Of a stretch of DNA of 64,000 bases, positions 29,101 to 40,760 are shown in pieces. This DNA comes from Heracleum sosnowskyi (lineage: Eukaryota; Streptophyta; Magnoliopsida; Apiales; Apiaceae). A program made the position numbers and the translations under genes. Position 1 is the first letter of the stretch. Each line of letters begins with the position of its first letter. Location of the stretch: contig JAUIZM010000100.1 in NCBI GenBank assembly GCA_030848705.1, forward strand, positions 124,001-188,000, read 5' to 3'. The notes beneath the pieces were generated by a model, which had not been told where the DNA came from, did no database searches, and saw nothing but the letters and a program-made list of their open reading frames with translations.

Positions 29101-32100
29101 CTCTATTTTAGCACGTGACAAAAAAAATCGGAAGAAAAATGTCCGAAACCTCGTTTTTTGAGCGCGTGAAAATGCCAGTGAAACCAATTTTGGGCTAAAA
29201 AGTGGGTTTTTCCCCATTTTTGGGGGTCGAAAAAACACATTTCCGGAATGAAATTTCGCGTTTTTTGGTCCGTACGTCCATTTTAGCACGTAACAAAAAA
29301 AATCGGAAGAAAAATGTCCGAAACCTCGTTTTTTGAGCGCGTGAAAATGCCAGTGAAACCAGTTTTGGGCCAAAAAGTGGGTTTTTCCCATTTTCGGGGG
29401 GTCGAAAAAAACCCATTTCCGGAAATGAAATTTCCCGTTTTTTGGTCCGTACGTCCATTTTGTACCTCAATTTTAGCACGTGACAAAAAAAATCGAAAGA
29501 AAAATGTCCGGAACCTCGTTTTTTGAGCACGTGAAAATGCCAGTGAATCCAGTTTTGGGCCAAAAAGTGGGTTTTTTCCCATTTTCGGGGGTCAAAAAAA
29601 CCCATTTCCGAAATGAAATTTCGCGTTTTTTGGTTCGTACGTCCATTTTGTACCTCTATTTTAGCACGTGACAAAAAAAATCGGAAGAAAAATGTCCGAA
29701 ACCTCGTTTTTTGAGCGCGTGAAAATGCCAGTGAAACCAATTTTGGGCTAAAAAGTGGGGTTTTTTCCCATTTTTGGGGGTCGAAAAAACACATTTCCGG
29801 AAATGAAATTTCGCGTTTTTTGGTCCGTACGTCCATTTTAGCACGTAACAAAAAAAATCGAAGAGAAAATGTCCGAAACCTCGTTTTTTGAGCGCGTGAA
29901 AATGCCAGGTGAAACCAGTTTTGGGCCAAAAAAGTGGGTTTTTTCCCATTTCGGGGGTCGAAAAAACCCATTTCCGGAAATGAAATTTCCCGTTTTTTGG
30001 TCCGTACGTCCATTTTGTACCTCAATTTTAGCACGTGACAAAAAAATCGAAAGAAAAATGTCCGGAACCTCGTTTTTTGAGCACGTGAAAATGCCAGTGA
30101 ATCCAGTTTTGGGCCAAAAAGTGGGTTTTTTCCCATTTCGGGGGTCAAAAAAACCCATTTCCGGAAATGAAATTTCGCGTTTTTTGGTTCGTACGTCCAT
30201 TTTGTACCTCTATTTTAGCACGTGACAAAAAAAATTGGAAGAAAAATGTCCGAACCTCGTTTTTTGAGCGCTGTGACAAATGCCAGTGAAACCAATTTGG
30301 GCTAAAAAGTGGGTTTTTTCCCATTTTTGGGGGTCGAAAAAACACATTTCCGGAAATGAAATTTCGCGTTTTTTGGTCCGTACGTCCATTTTAGCATGTA
30401 ACAAAAAAAATCGGAAGAAAAATGTCCGAAACCTCGTTTTTTGAGCGCGTGAAAATGCCAGTGAAACCAGTTTTGGGCCAAAAAGTGGGTTTTTTCCCAT
30501 TTTCGGGGGTCGAAAAAACCCATTTCCGGAAATGAAATTTCCCGTTTTTTGGTCCGTACGTCCATTTTGTACCTCAATTTTAGCACGTGACAAAAAAAAT
30601 CGAAAGAAAAATGTCCGGAACCTCGTTTTTTGAGCACGTGAAATGCCAGTGAATCCAGTTTTGGGCCAAAAAGTGGGTTTTTTCCCATTTTCGGGGGTCA
30701 AAAAACCCATTTCGGAAATGAAATTTCGCGTTTTTTGGTTCGTACGTCCATTTTGTACCTCTATTTTAGCACGTGACAAAAAAAATCGGAAGAAAAATGT
30801 CCGAAACCTCGTTTTTTGAGCGCGGTGAAAATGCCAGTGAAACCAATTTTGGGCTAAAAAGTGGGTTTTTTCCCATTTTTGGGGGTCGAAAAAACACATT
30901 TCCGGAAATGAAATTTCGCGTTTTTTTGGTCCGTACGTCCATTTTTAGCACGTAACAAAAAAAATCGGAAGAAAAATGTCCGAAACCTCGTTTTTTGAGC
31001 GCGTGAAAATGCCAGTGAAACCAGTTTTGGGCCAAAAAGTGGGTTTTTTCCCATTTTCGGGGGTCGAAAAAACCCATTTCGGAAATGAAATTTCCCGTTT
31101 TTTGGTCCGTACGTCCATTTTGTACCTCAATTTTAGCACGTGACAAAAAAAATCGAAAGAAAAATGTCCGGAACCTCGTTTTTGAGCACGTGAAAATGCC
31201 AGTGAATCCAGTTTTGGGCCAAAAAGTGGGTTTTTTCCATTTTCGGGGGTCAAAAAAACCCATTTCCGGAAATGAAATTTCGCGTTTTTTGGTTCGTACG
31301 TCCATTTTGTACCTCTATTTTAGCACGTGACAAAAAAAATTGGAAGAAAAATGTCCGAAACCTCGTTTTTTGAGCGCGTGAGAAATGCCAGTGAAACCAA
31401 TTTTGGGCTAAAAAGTGGGTTTTTTCCCATTTTTGGGGGTCGAAAAAACACATTTCCGGAAATGAAATTTCGCGTTTTTTGGTCCGTACGTCCATTTTAG
31501 CATGTAACAAAAAAAATCGGAAGAAAAATGTCCGAAACCTCGTTTTTTGAGCGCGTGAAAATGCCAGTGAAACCAGTTTTGGGCCAAAAAGTGGGTTTTT
31601 TCCCATTTTCGGGGGTCGAAAAAACCCATTTCCGGAAATGAAATTTCCCGTTTTTTGGTCCGTACGTCCATTTTGTACCTCAATTTTAGCACGTGACAAA
31701 AAAAATCGAAAGAAAAATGTCCGGAACCTCGTTTTTTGAGCACGTGAAAATGCCAGTGAATCCAGTTTTGGGCCAAAAAGTGGGTTTTTTCCCATTTTCG
31801 GGGGTCAAAAAAACCCATTTCCGGAAATGAAATTTCGCGTTTTTTGGTTCGTACGTCCATTTTGTACCTCTATTTTAGCACGTGACAAAAAAAATCGGAA
31901 GAAAAATGTCCGAAACCTCGTTTTTTGAGCGCGTGAAAATGCCAGTGAAACCAATTTTGGGCTAAAAAGTGGGTTTTTTCCCATTTTTGGGGGTCGAAAA
32001 AACACATTTCCGGAAATGAAATTTCGCGTTTTTTGGTCCGTACGTCCATTTTAGCACGTAACAAAAAAAATCGGAAGAAAAATGTCCGAAACCTCGTTTT

Positions 32101-35100
32101 TTGAGCGCGTGAAAATGCAGTGAAACCAGTTTTGGGCCAAAAAGTGGGTTTTTTCCCATTTTCGGGGGTCGAAAAAACCCATTTCCGGAAATGAAATTTC
32201 CCGTTTTTTGGTCCGTACGTCCATTTTGTACCTCAATTTTAGCACGTGACAAAAAAAAATCGAAAGAAAAATGTCCGGAACCTCGTTTTTTGAGCACGTG
32301 AAAATGCCAGTGAATCCAGTTTTGGGCCAAAAAGTGGGTTTTTTCCATTTTCGGGGGTCAAAAAAACCCATTTCCGGAAATGAAATTTCGCGTTTTTTGG
32401 TTCGTACGTCCATTTTGTACCTCTATTTTAGCACGTGACAAAAAAATCGGAAGAAAAATGTCCGAACCTCGTTTTTTGAGCGCGTGAAAATGCCAGTGAA
32501 ACCAATTTTGGGCTAAAAAGTGGGTTTTTTCCCATTTTTGGGGTCGAAAAAACACATTTCCGGAAATGAAATTTCGCGTTTTTTTGGTCCGTACGTCCAT
32601 TTTAGCACGTAACAAAAAAAATCGGAAGAAAAATGTCCGAAACCTCGTTTTTTGAGCGCGTGAAAATGCCAGTGAAACCAGTTTTGGGCCAAAAAGTGGG
32701 GTTTTTTCCCATTTTCGTGGGTCGAAAAAACCCATTTCCGGAAATGAAATTTCGCGTTTTTTGGTTCGTACGTCCATTTTGTACCTCTATTTTAGCACGT
32801 GACAAAAAAAATCGGAAGAAAAATGTCCGAAACCTCGTTTTTTGAGCGCGTGAAAATGCCAGTGAAACAAATTTTGGGCCAAAAAGTGGGTTTTTTCCCA
32901 TTTTGGGGGTCGAAAAAACACATTTCCGGAAATGAAATTTCGCGTTTTTTGGTCCGTACGTCCATTTTGTACCTCTATTTTAGCACGTGACAAAAAAAAA
33001 TCGGAAGAAAAAACACATTTCCGAGGCCAAAAGTGGGTTTTTTCCCATTTTCGGGGGTCGAAAAAAACCCATTTCCGGAAATGAAATTTCGCGTTTTTTG
33101 GTCCGTACGTCCATTTTAGCACGTAACAAAAAAATGGGAAGAAAAATGTCCGGAACCTCGTTTTTTGAGCGCGTGAAAATGCCAGTGAAACCAGTTTTGG
33201 GCCAAAAAGTGGGTTTTTTCCCATTTTCGGGGGTCGAAAAAACCCATTTTCGGAATGAAATTTTGCGTTTTTTGGTCCGTACGTCCATTTTGTACCTCAA
33301 TTTTAGCACGTGACAAAAAAAATCGAAAAAATATGTCCGGAACCTCGTTTTTTTGAGCACGTGAAAATGCCAGTGAATCCAGTTTTGGGCCAAAAAGTGG
33401 GTTTTTTCCCATTTTCGGGGGTCAAAAAAACCCATTTCCGGAAATGAAATTTCGCGTTTTTTGGTTCGTACGTCCATTTTGTACCTCTATTTTAGCACGT
33501 GACAAAAAAAATCGGAAGAAAAATGTCCGAAACCTCGTTTTTTGAGCGCGTGAAAATGCCAGTGAAACCAATTTTGGGCCAAAAAGTGGGTTTTTTCCAT
33601 TTTCGGGGGTCGAAAAAAACCCATTTTCGGAAATGAAATTTCGCGTTTTTTGGTCCGTACGTCCATTTTGTACCTCAATTTTAGCACGTGACAAAAAAAA
33701 TCGAAAGAAAAATGTCCGGAACCTCGTTTTTTGAGCTCGTGAAAATGCCAGTGAATCCAGTTTTGGGCCAAAAAGTGGGTTTTTTCCCATTTTCGGGGGT
33801 CGAAAAAAACCCATTTTCGGAAATGAAATTTCGCGTTTTTTGGTCCGTACGTCCATTTTGTACCTCAATTTTAGCACGTGACAAAAAAAATCGAAAGAAA
33901 AATGTCCGGAACCTCGTTTTTTGAGCACGTGAAAATGCCAGTGAATCCAGTTTTGGGCCAAAAAGTGGGGTTTTTCCCATTTTCGGGGGTCAAAAAAACC
34001 ATTTCCGGTAATGAAATTTCGCGTTTTTTGGTTCGTACGTCCATTTTGTACCTCTATTTTAGCACGTGACAAAAAAAATCGGAAGAAAAATGTCCGAAAC
34101 CTCGTTTTTTGAGCGCGTGAAAATGCCAGTGAAACCAATTTTGGGCTAAAAAGTGGGTTTTTCCCCCATTTTTGGGGTCGAAAAAACACATTTCCGGAAA
34201 TGAAATTTCGCGTTTTTTTGGTCCGTACGTCCATTTTAGCACGTAACAAAAAAAATCGGAAGAAAAATGTCCGAAACCTCGTTTTTTGAGCGCGTGAAAA
34301 TGCCAGTGAAACCAGTTTTGGGCCAAAAAGTGGGTTTTTTCCCATTTTCGGGGGTCGAAAAAACCCATTTCCGGAAATGAAATTTCCCGTTTTTTGGTCC
34401 GTACGTCCATTTTGTACCTCAATTTTAGCACGTGACAAAAAAAATCGAAAGAAAAATGTCCGGAACCTCGTTTTTTGAGCACGTGAAAATGCCAGTGAAT
34501 CCAGTTTTGGGCCAAAAAGTGGGTTTTTTCCCATTTTCGGGGGTCAAAAAAACCCATTTCCGGAAATGAAATTTCGCGTTTTTTGGTTCGTTACGTCCAT
34601 TTTGTACCTCTATTTTAGCACGTGACAAAAAAAATCGGAAGAAAAATGTCCGAAACCTCGTTTTTGAGCGCGTGAAAATGCCAGTGAAACCAATTTTGGG
34701 CTAAAAAGTGGGTTTTTTCCCATTTTTGGGGGTCGAAAAAACACATTTCCGGAAATGAAATTTCGCGTTTTTTTGGTCCGTACGTCCATTTTAGCACGTA
34801 ACAAAAAAAATCGGAAGAAAAATGTCCGAAACCTCGTTTTTTGAGCGCGTGAAAATGCCAGTGAAACCAGTTTTGGGCCAAAAAGTGGGTTTTTTCCCAT
34901 TTTCGGGGGTCGAAAAAACCCATTTCCGGAAATGAAATTTCCCGTTTTTTGGTCCGTACGTCCATTTTGTACCTCAATTTTAGCACGTGACAAAAAAAAT
35001 CGAAAGAAAAATGTCCGGAACCTCGTTTTTTGAGCACGTGAAAATGCCAGTGAATCCAGTTTTGGGCCAAAAAGTGGGTTTTTTCCCATTTTCGGGGGTC

Positions 35101-35900
35101 AAAAAAACCCATTTCCGGAAATGAAATTTCGCGTTTTTTGGTTCGTACGTCCATTTTGTACCTCTATTTTAGCACGTGACAAAAAAAATTGGAAGAAAAA
35201 TGTCCGAAACCTCGTTTTTTTGAGCGCGGTGAAAATGCCAGTGAAACCAATTTTGGGCTAAAAAGTGGGTTTTTTCCATTTTTGGGGGTCGAAAAAACAC
35301 ATTTCCGGAAATGAAATTTCGCGTTTTTTGGTCCGTACGTCCATTTTAGCATGTAACAAAAAAAATCGGAAGAAAAATGTCCGAAACCTCGTTTTTTGAG
35401 CGCGTGAAAATGCCAGTGAAACCAGTTTTGGGCCAAAAAGTGGGTTTTTTCCCATTTTCGGGGGTCGAAAAAACCCATTTCCGGAAATGAAATTTCCCGT
35501 TTTTTGGTCCGTACGTCCATTTTGTACCTCAATTTTAGCACGTGACAAAAAAAATCGAAAGAAAAATGTCCGGAACCTCGTTTTTTGAGCACGTGAAAAT
35601 GCCAGTGAATCCAGTTTTGGGCCAAAAAGTGGGTTTTTTCCCATTTTCGGGGGTCAAAAAAACCCATTTCCGGAAATGAAATTTCGCGTTTTTTTGGTTC
35701 GTACGTCCATTTTGTACCTCTATTTTAGCACGTGACAAAAAAAATCGGAAGAAAAATGTCCGAAACCTCGTTTTTTGAGCGCGTGAAAATGCCAGTGAAA
35801 CCAATTTTGGGCTAAAAAGTGGGTTTTTTTCCCATTTTTGGGGGTCGAAAAAACACATTTCCGGAAATGAAATTTCGCGTTTTTTGGTCCGTACGTCCAT
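26100..35900. repeat. Satellite array: indel-rich block
   Basis: Same monomer family, but with frequent single-base gains and losses. Examples are CATTCCGGAAATG at 26478, CCGGAATGAAATTT near 26657, CTCGTTTTTGAGC near 26943, GGGTCCGTACG near 27245, CCAGGTGAAACC near 29907 and GCGCTGTGACAAATGCC near 30268. A 4,951-bp internal repetition is visible from shared substitutions (GAGCTCGTG at 28782 and 33733; GAAACAAATTTTGGG near 27913 and 32871). 148-bp monomers occur near 28.0 and 32.9 kb. From about 29 kb the order becomes the 189-176-189 trimer. No gene is present. Confidence 0.93.
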
Positions 35901-38900
35901 TTTAGCACGTAACAAAAAAAATCGGAAGAAAAATGTCCGAAACCTCGTTTTTTGAGCGCGTGAAAATGCCAGTGAAACCAGTTTTGGGCCAAAAAGTGGG
36001 TTTTTTCCCATTTTCGGGGGTCGAAAAAACCCATTTCCGGAAATGAAATTTCCCGTTTTTTGGTCCGTACGTCCATTTTGTACCTCAATTTTAGCACGTG
36101 ACAAAAAAAATCGAAAGAAAAATGTCCGGAACCTCGTTTTTTGAGCACGTGAAAATGCCAGTGAATCCAGTTTTGGGCCAAAAAGTGGGTTTTTTCCCAT
36201 TTTCGGGGGTCAAAAAAACCCATTTCCGGAAATGAAATTTCGCGTTTTTTGGTTCGTACGTCCATTTTGTACCTCTATTTTAGCACGTGACAAAAAAAAT
36301 TGGAAGAAAAATGTCCGAAACCTCGTTTTTTGAGCGCGTGAAAATGCCAGTGAAACCAATTTTGGGCTAAAAAGTGGGTTTTTTCCCATTTTTGGGGGTC
36401 GAAAAAACACATTTCCGGAAATGAAATTTCGCGTTTTTTGGTCCGTACGTCCATTTTAGCATGTAACAAAAAAAATCGGAAGAAAAATGTCCGAAACCTC
36501 GTTTTTTGAGCGCGTGAAAATGCCAGTGAAACCAGTTTTGGGCCAAAAAGTGGGTTTTTTCCCATTTTCGGGGGTCGAAAAAACCCATTTCCGGAAATGA
36601 AATTTCCCGTTTTTTGGTCCGTACGTCCATTTTGTACCTCAATTTTAGCACGTGACAAAAAAAAATCGAAAGAAAAATGTCCGGAACCTCGTTTTTTGAG
36701 CACGTGAAAATGCCAGTGAATCCAGTTTTGGGCCAAAAAGTGGGTTTTTTCCCATTTTCGGGGGTCAAAAAAACCCATTTCCGGAAATGAAATTTCGCGT
36801 TTTTTGGTTCGTACGTCCATTTTGTACCTCTATTTTAGCACGTGACAAAAAAAATCGGAAGAAAAATGTCCGAAACCTCGTTTTTTGAGCGCGTGAAAAT
36901 GCCAGTGAAACCAATTTTGGGCTAAAAAGTGGGTTTTTTCCCATTTTTGGGGGTCGAAAAAACACATTTCCGGAAATGAAATTTCGCGTTTTTTGGTCCG
37001 TACGTCCATTTTAGCACGTAACAAAAAAAATCGGAAGAAAAATGTCCGAAACCTCGTTTTTTGAGCGCGTGAAAATGCCAGTGAAACCAGTTTTGGGCCA
37101 AAAAGTGGGTTTTTTCCCATTTTCGGGGGTCGAAAAAACCCATTTCCGGAAATGAAATTTCCCGTTTTTTGGTCCGTACGTCCATTTTGTACCTCAATTT
37201 TAGCACGTGACAAAAAAAATCGAAAGAAAAATGTCCGGAACCTCGTTTTTTGAGCACGTGAAAATGCCAGTGAATCCAGTTTTGGGCCAAAAAGTGGGTT
37301 TTTTCCCATTTTCGGGGGTCAAAAAAACCCATTTCCGGAAATGAAATTTCGCGTTTTTTGGTTCGTACGTCCATTTTGTACCTCTATTTTAGCACGTGAC
37401 AAAAAAAATCGGAAGAAAAATGTCCGAAACCTCGTTTTTTGAGCGCGTGAAAATGCCAGTGAAACCAATTTTGGGCTAAAAAGTGGGTTTTTTCCCATTT
37501 TTGGGGGTCGAAAAAACACATTTCCGGAAATGAAATTTCGCGTTTTTTGGTCCGTACGTCCATTTTAGCACGTAACAAAAAAAATCGGAAGAAAAATGTC
37601 CGAAACCTCGTTTTTTGAGCGCGTGAAAATGCCAGTGAAACCAGTTTTGGGCCAAAAAGTGGGTTTTTTCCCATTTTCGTGGGTCGAAAAAACCCATTTC
37701 CGGAAATGAAATTTCGCGTTTTTTGGTTCGTACGTCCATTTTGTACCTCTATTTTAGCACGTGACAAAAAAAATCGGAAGAAAAATGTCCGAAACCTCGT
37801 TTTTTGAGCGCGTGAAAATGCCAGTGAAACCAATTTTGGGCTAAAAAGTGGGTTTTTTCCCAATTTTCGGGGTCGAAAAAACACATTTCCGGAAATGAAA
37901 TTTCGCGTTTTTTGGTCCGTACGTCCATTTTAGCACGTAACAAAAAAAATCGGAAGAAAAATGTCCGAAACCTCGTTTTTTGAGCGCGTGAAAATGCCAG
38001 TGAAACCAGTTTTGGGCCAAAAAGTGGGTTTTTTCCCATTTTCGGGGGTCGAAAAAACCCATTTCCGGAAATGAAATTTCCCGTTTTTTGGTCCGTACGT
38101 CCATTTTGTACCTCAATTTTAGCACGTGACAAAAAAAATCGAAAGAAAAATGTCCGGAACCTCGTTTTTTGAGCACGTGAAAATGCCAGTGAATCCAGTT
38201 TTGGGCCAAAAAGTGGGTTTTTTCCCATTTTCGGGGGTCAAAAAAACCCATTTCCGGAAATGAAATTTCGCGTTTTTTGGTTCGTACGTCCATTTTGTAC
38301 CTCTATTTTAGCACGTGACAAAAAAAATCGGAAGAAAAATGTCCGAAACCTCGTTTTTTGAGCGCGTGAAAAAAATGTCCGAAACCTCGTTTTTTGAGCG
38401 CGTGAAAATGCCAGTGAAACCAATTTTGGGCTAAAAAGTGGGTTTTTTCCCATTTTTGGGGGTCGAAAAAACACATTTCCGGAAATGAAATTTCGCGTTT
38501 TTTGGTCCGTACGTCCATTTTAGCACGTAACAAAAAAAATCGGAAGAAAAATGTCCGAAACCTCGTTTTTTGAGCGCGTGAAAATGCCAGTGAAACCAGT
38601 TTTGGGCCAAAAAGTGGGTTTTTTCCCATTTTCGGGGGTCGAAAAAACCCATTTCCGGAAATGAAATTTCCCGTTTTTTGGTTCGTACGTCCATTTTGTA
38701 CCTCTATTTTAGCACGTGACAAAAAAAATCGGAAGAAAAATGTCCGAAACCTCGTTTTTTGAGCGCGTGAAAATGCCAGTGAAACCAATTTTGGGCCAAA
38801 AAGTGGGTTTTTTCCCATTTTCGGGGGTCGAAAAAACCCATTTTCGGAAATGAAATTTCGCGTTTTTTGGTCCGTACGTCCATTTTGTACCTCAATTTTA

Positions 38901-40760
38901 GCACGTGACAAAAAAAATCGGAAGAAAAATGTCCGAAACCTCGTTTTTTGAGCGCGTGAAAATGCCAGTGAAACCAGTTTTGGGCCAAAAAGTGGGTTTT
39001 TTCCCATTTTCGGGGGTCGAAAAAACCCATTTCCGGAAATGAAATTTCCCGTTTTTTGGTCCGTACGTCCATTTTGTACCTCAATTTTAGCACGTGACAA
39101 AAAAAATCGAAAGAAAAATGTCCGGAACCTCGTTTTTTGAGCACGTGAAAATGCCAGTGAATCCAGTTTTGGGCCAAAAAGTGGGTTTTTTCCCATTTTC
39201 GGGGGTCAAAAAAACCAATTTCCGGAAATGAAATTTCGCGTTTTTTGGTTCGTACGTCCATTTTGTACCTCTATTTTAGCACGTGACAAAAAAAATCGGA
39301 AGAAAAATGTCCGAAACCTCGTTTTTTGAGCGCGTGAAAATGCCAGTGAAACCAATTTTGGGCTAAAAAGTGGGTTTTTTCCCATTTTTGGGGGTCGAAA
39401 AAACACATTTCCGGAAATGAAATTTCGCGTTTTTTGGTCCGTACGTCCATTTTAGCACGTAACAAAAAAAATCGGAAGAAAAATGTCCGAAACCTCGTTT
39501 TTTGAGCGCGTGAAAATGCCAGTGAAACCAGTTTTGGGCCAAAAAGTGGGTTTTTTCCCATTTTCGGGGGTCGAAAAAACCCATTTCCGGAAATGAAATT
39601 TCCCGTTTTTTGGTCCGTACGTCCATTTTGTACCTCAATTTTAGCACGTGACAAAAAAAATCGAAAGAAAAATGTCCGGAACCTCATTTTTTGAGCACGT
39701 GAAAATGCCAGTGAATCCAGTTTTGGGCCAAAAAGTGGGTTTTTTCCCATTTTCGGGGGTCAAAAAAACCCATTTCCGGAAATGAAATTTCGCGTTTTTT
39801 TGGTTCGTACGTCCATTTTGTACCTCTATTTTAGCACGTGACAAAAAAAATCGGAAGAAAAATGTCCGAAACCTCGTTTTTTGAGCGCGTGAAAATGCCA
39901 GTGAAACCAATTTTGGGCCAAAAAGTGGGTTTTTTCCCATTTTCGGGGGTCGAAAAAACCCATTTTCGGAAATGAAATTTCGCGTTTTTTGGTCCGTACG
40001 TCCATTTTGTACCTCAATTTTAGCACGTGACAAAAAAAATCGAAAGAAAAATGTCCAGAACCTCGTTTTTTGAGCACGTGAAAATGCCAGTGAATCCAGT
40101 TTTGGGCCAAAAAGTGGGTTTTTTCCCATTTTCGGGGGTCAAAAAAATGCATTTCCGGAAATGAAATTTCGCGTTTTTTGGTTCGTACGTCCATTTTGTA
40201 CCTCTATTTTAGCACGTGACAAAAAAAATCGGAAGAAAAATGTCCGAAACCTCGTTTTTTGAGCGCTTGAAAATGCCAGTGAAACCAATTTTGGGCTAAA
40301 AAGTGGGTTTTTTCCCATTTTTGGGGGTCGAAAAAACACATTTCCGGAAATGATATTTCGCGTTTTTTGGTCCGTACGTCCATTTTAGCACGTAACAAAA
40401 AAAATCGGAAGAAAAATGTCCGAAACCTCGTTTTTTGAGCGCGTGAAAATGCCAGTGAAACCAGTTTTGGGCCAAAAAGTGGGTTTTTTCCCATTTTCGG
40501 GGGTCGAAAAAACCCATTTCCGGAAATGAAATTTCCCGTTTTTTGGTCCGTACGTCCATTTTGTACCTCAATTTTAGCACGTGACAAAAAAAATCGAAAG
40601 AAAAATGTCCGGAACCTCGTTTTTTGAGCACGTGAAAATGCCAGTGAATCCAGTTTTGGGCCAAAAAGTGGGTTTTTTCCCATTTTCGGGGGTCAAAAAA
40701 ACCCATTTCCGGAAATGAAATTTCGCGTTTTTTGGTTCGTACGTCCATTTTGTACCTCTA
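35900..40760. repeat. Satellite array: 554-bp trimeric higher-order repeat
   Basis: Monomers alternate 189-176-189 bp. Starts at 36229, 36418, 36594 and 36784 show 189, 176 and 190 bp. The trimer joins a monomer ending AAAACACATTTCC, the short C monomer whose successor begins GAAATGAAATTTCCCG, and a CACGTG-bearing monomer ending GTCAAAAAAACCC. Occasional dimer steps of 365 bp (189+176) break the phase, for example around 37.4-37.75 kb. No 148-bp monomer is seen between about 33.1 and 40.9 kb. No gene is present. Confidence 0.92.
38337..38408. repeat. 36-bp intramonomer tandem duplication
   Basis: The segment from AAATGTCCGAAACC to GAGCGCGTGAAA occurs twice in succession, lengthening one monomer by 36 bp. 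I see no other copy of this form, so it is a private recent event. Confidence 0.85.
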
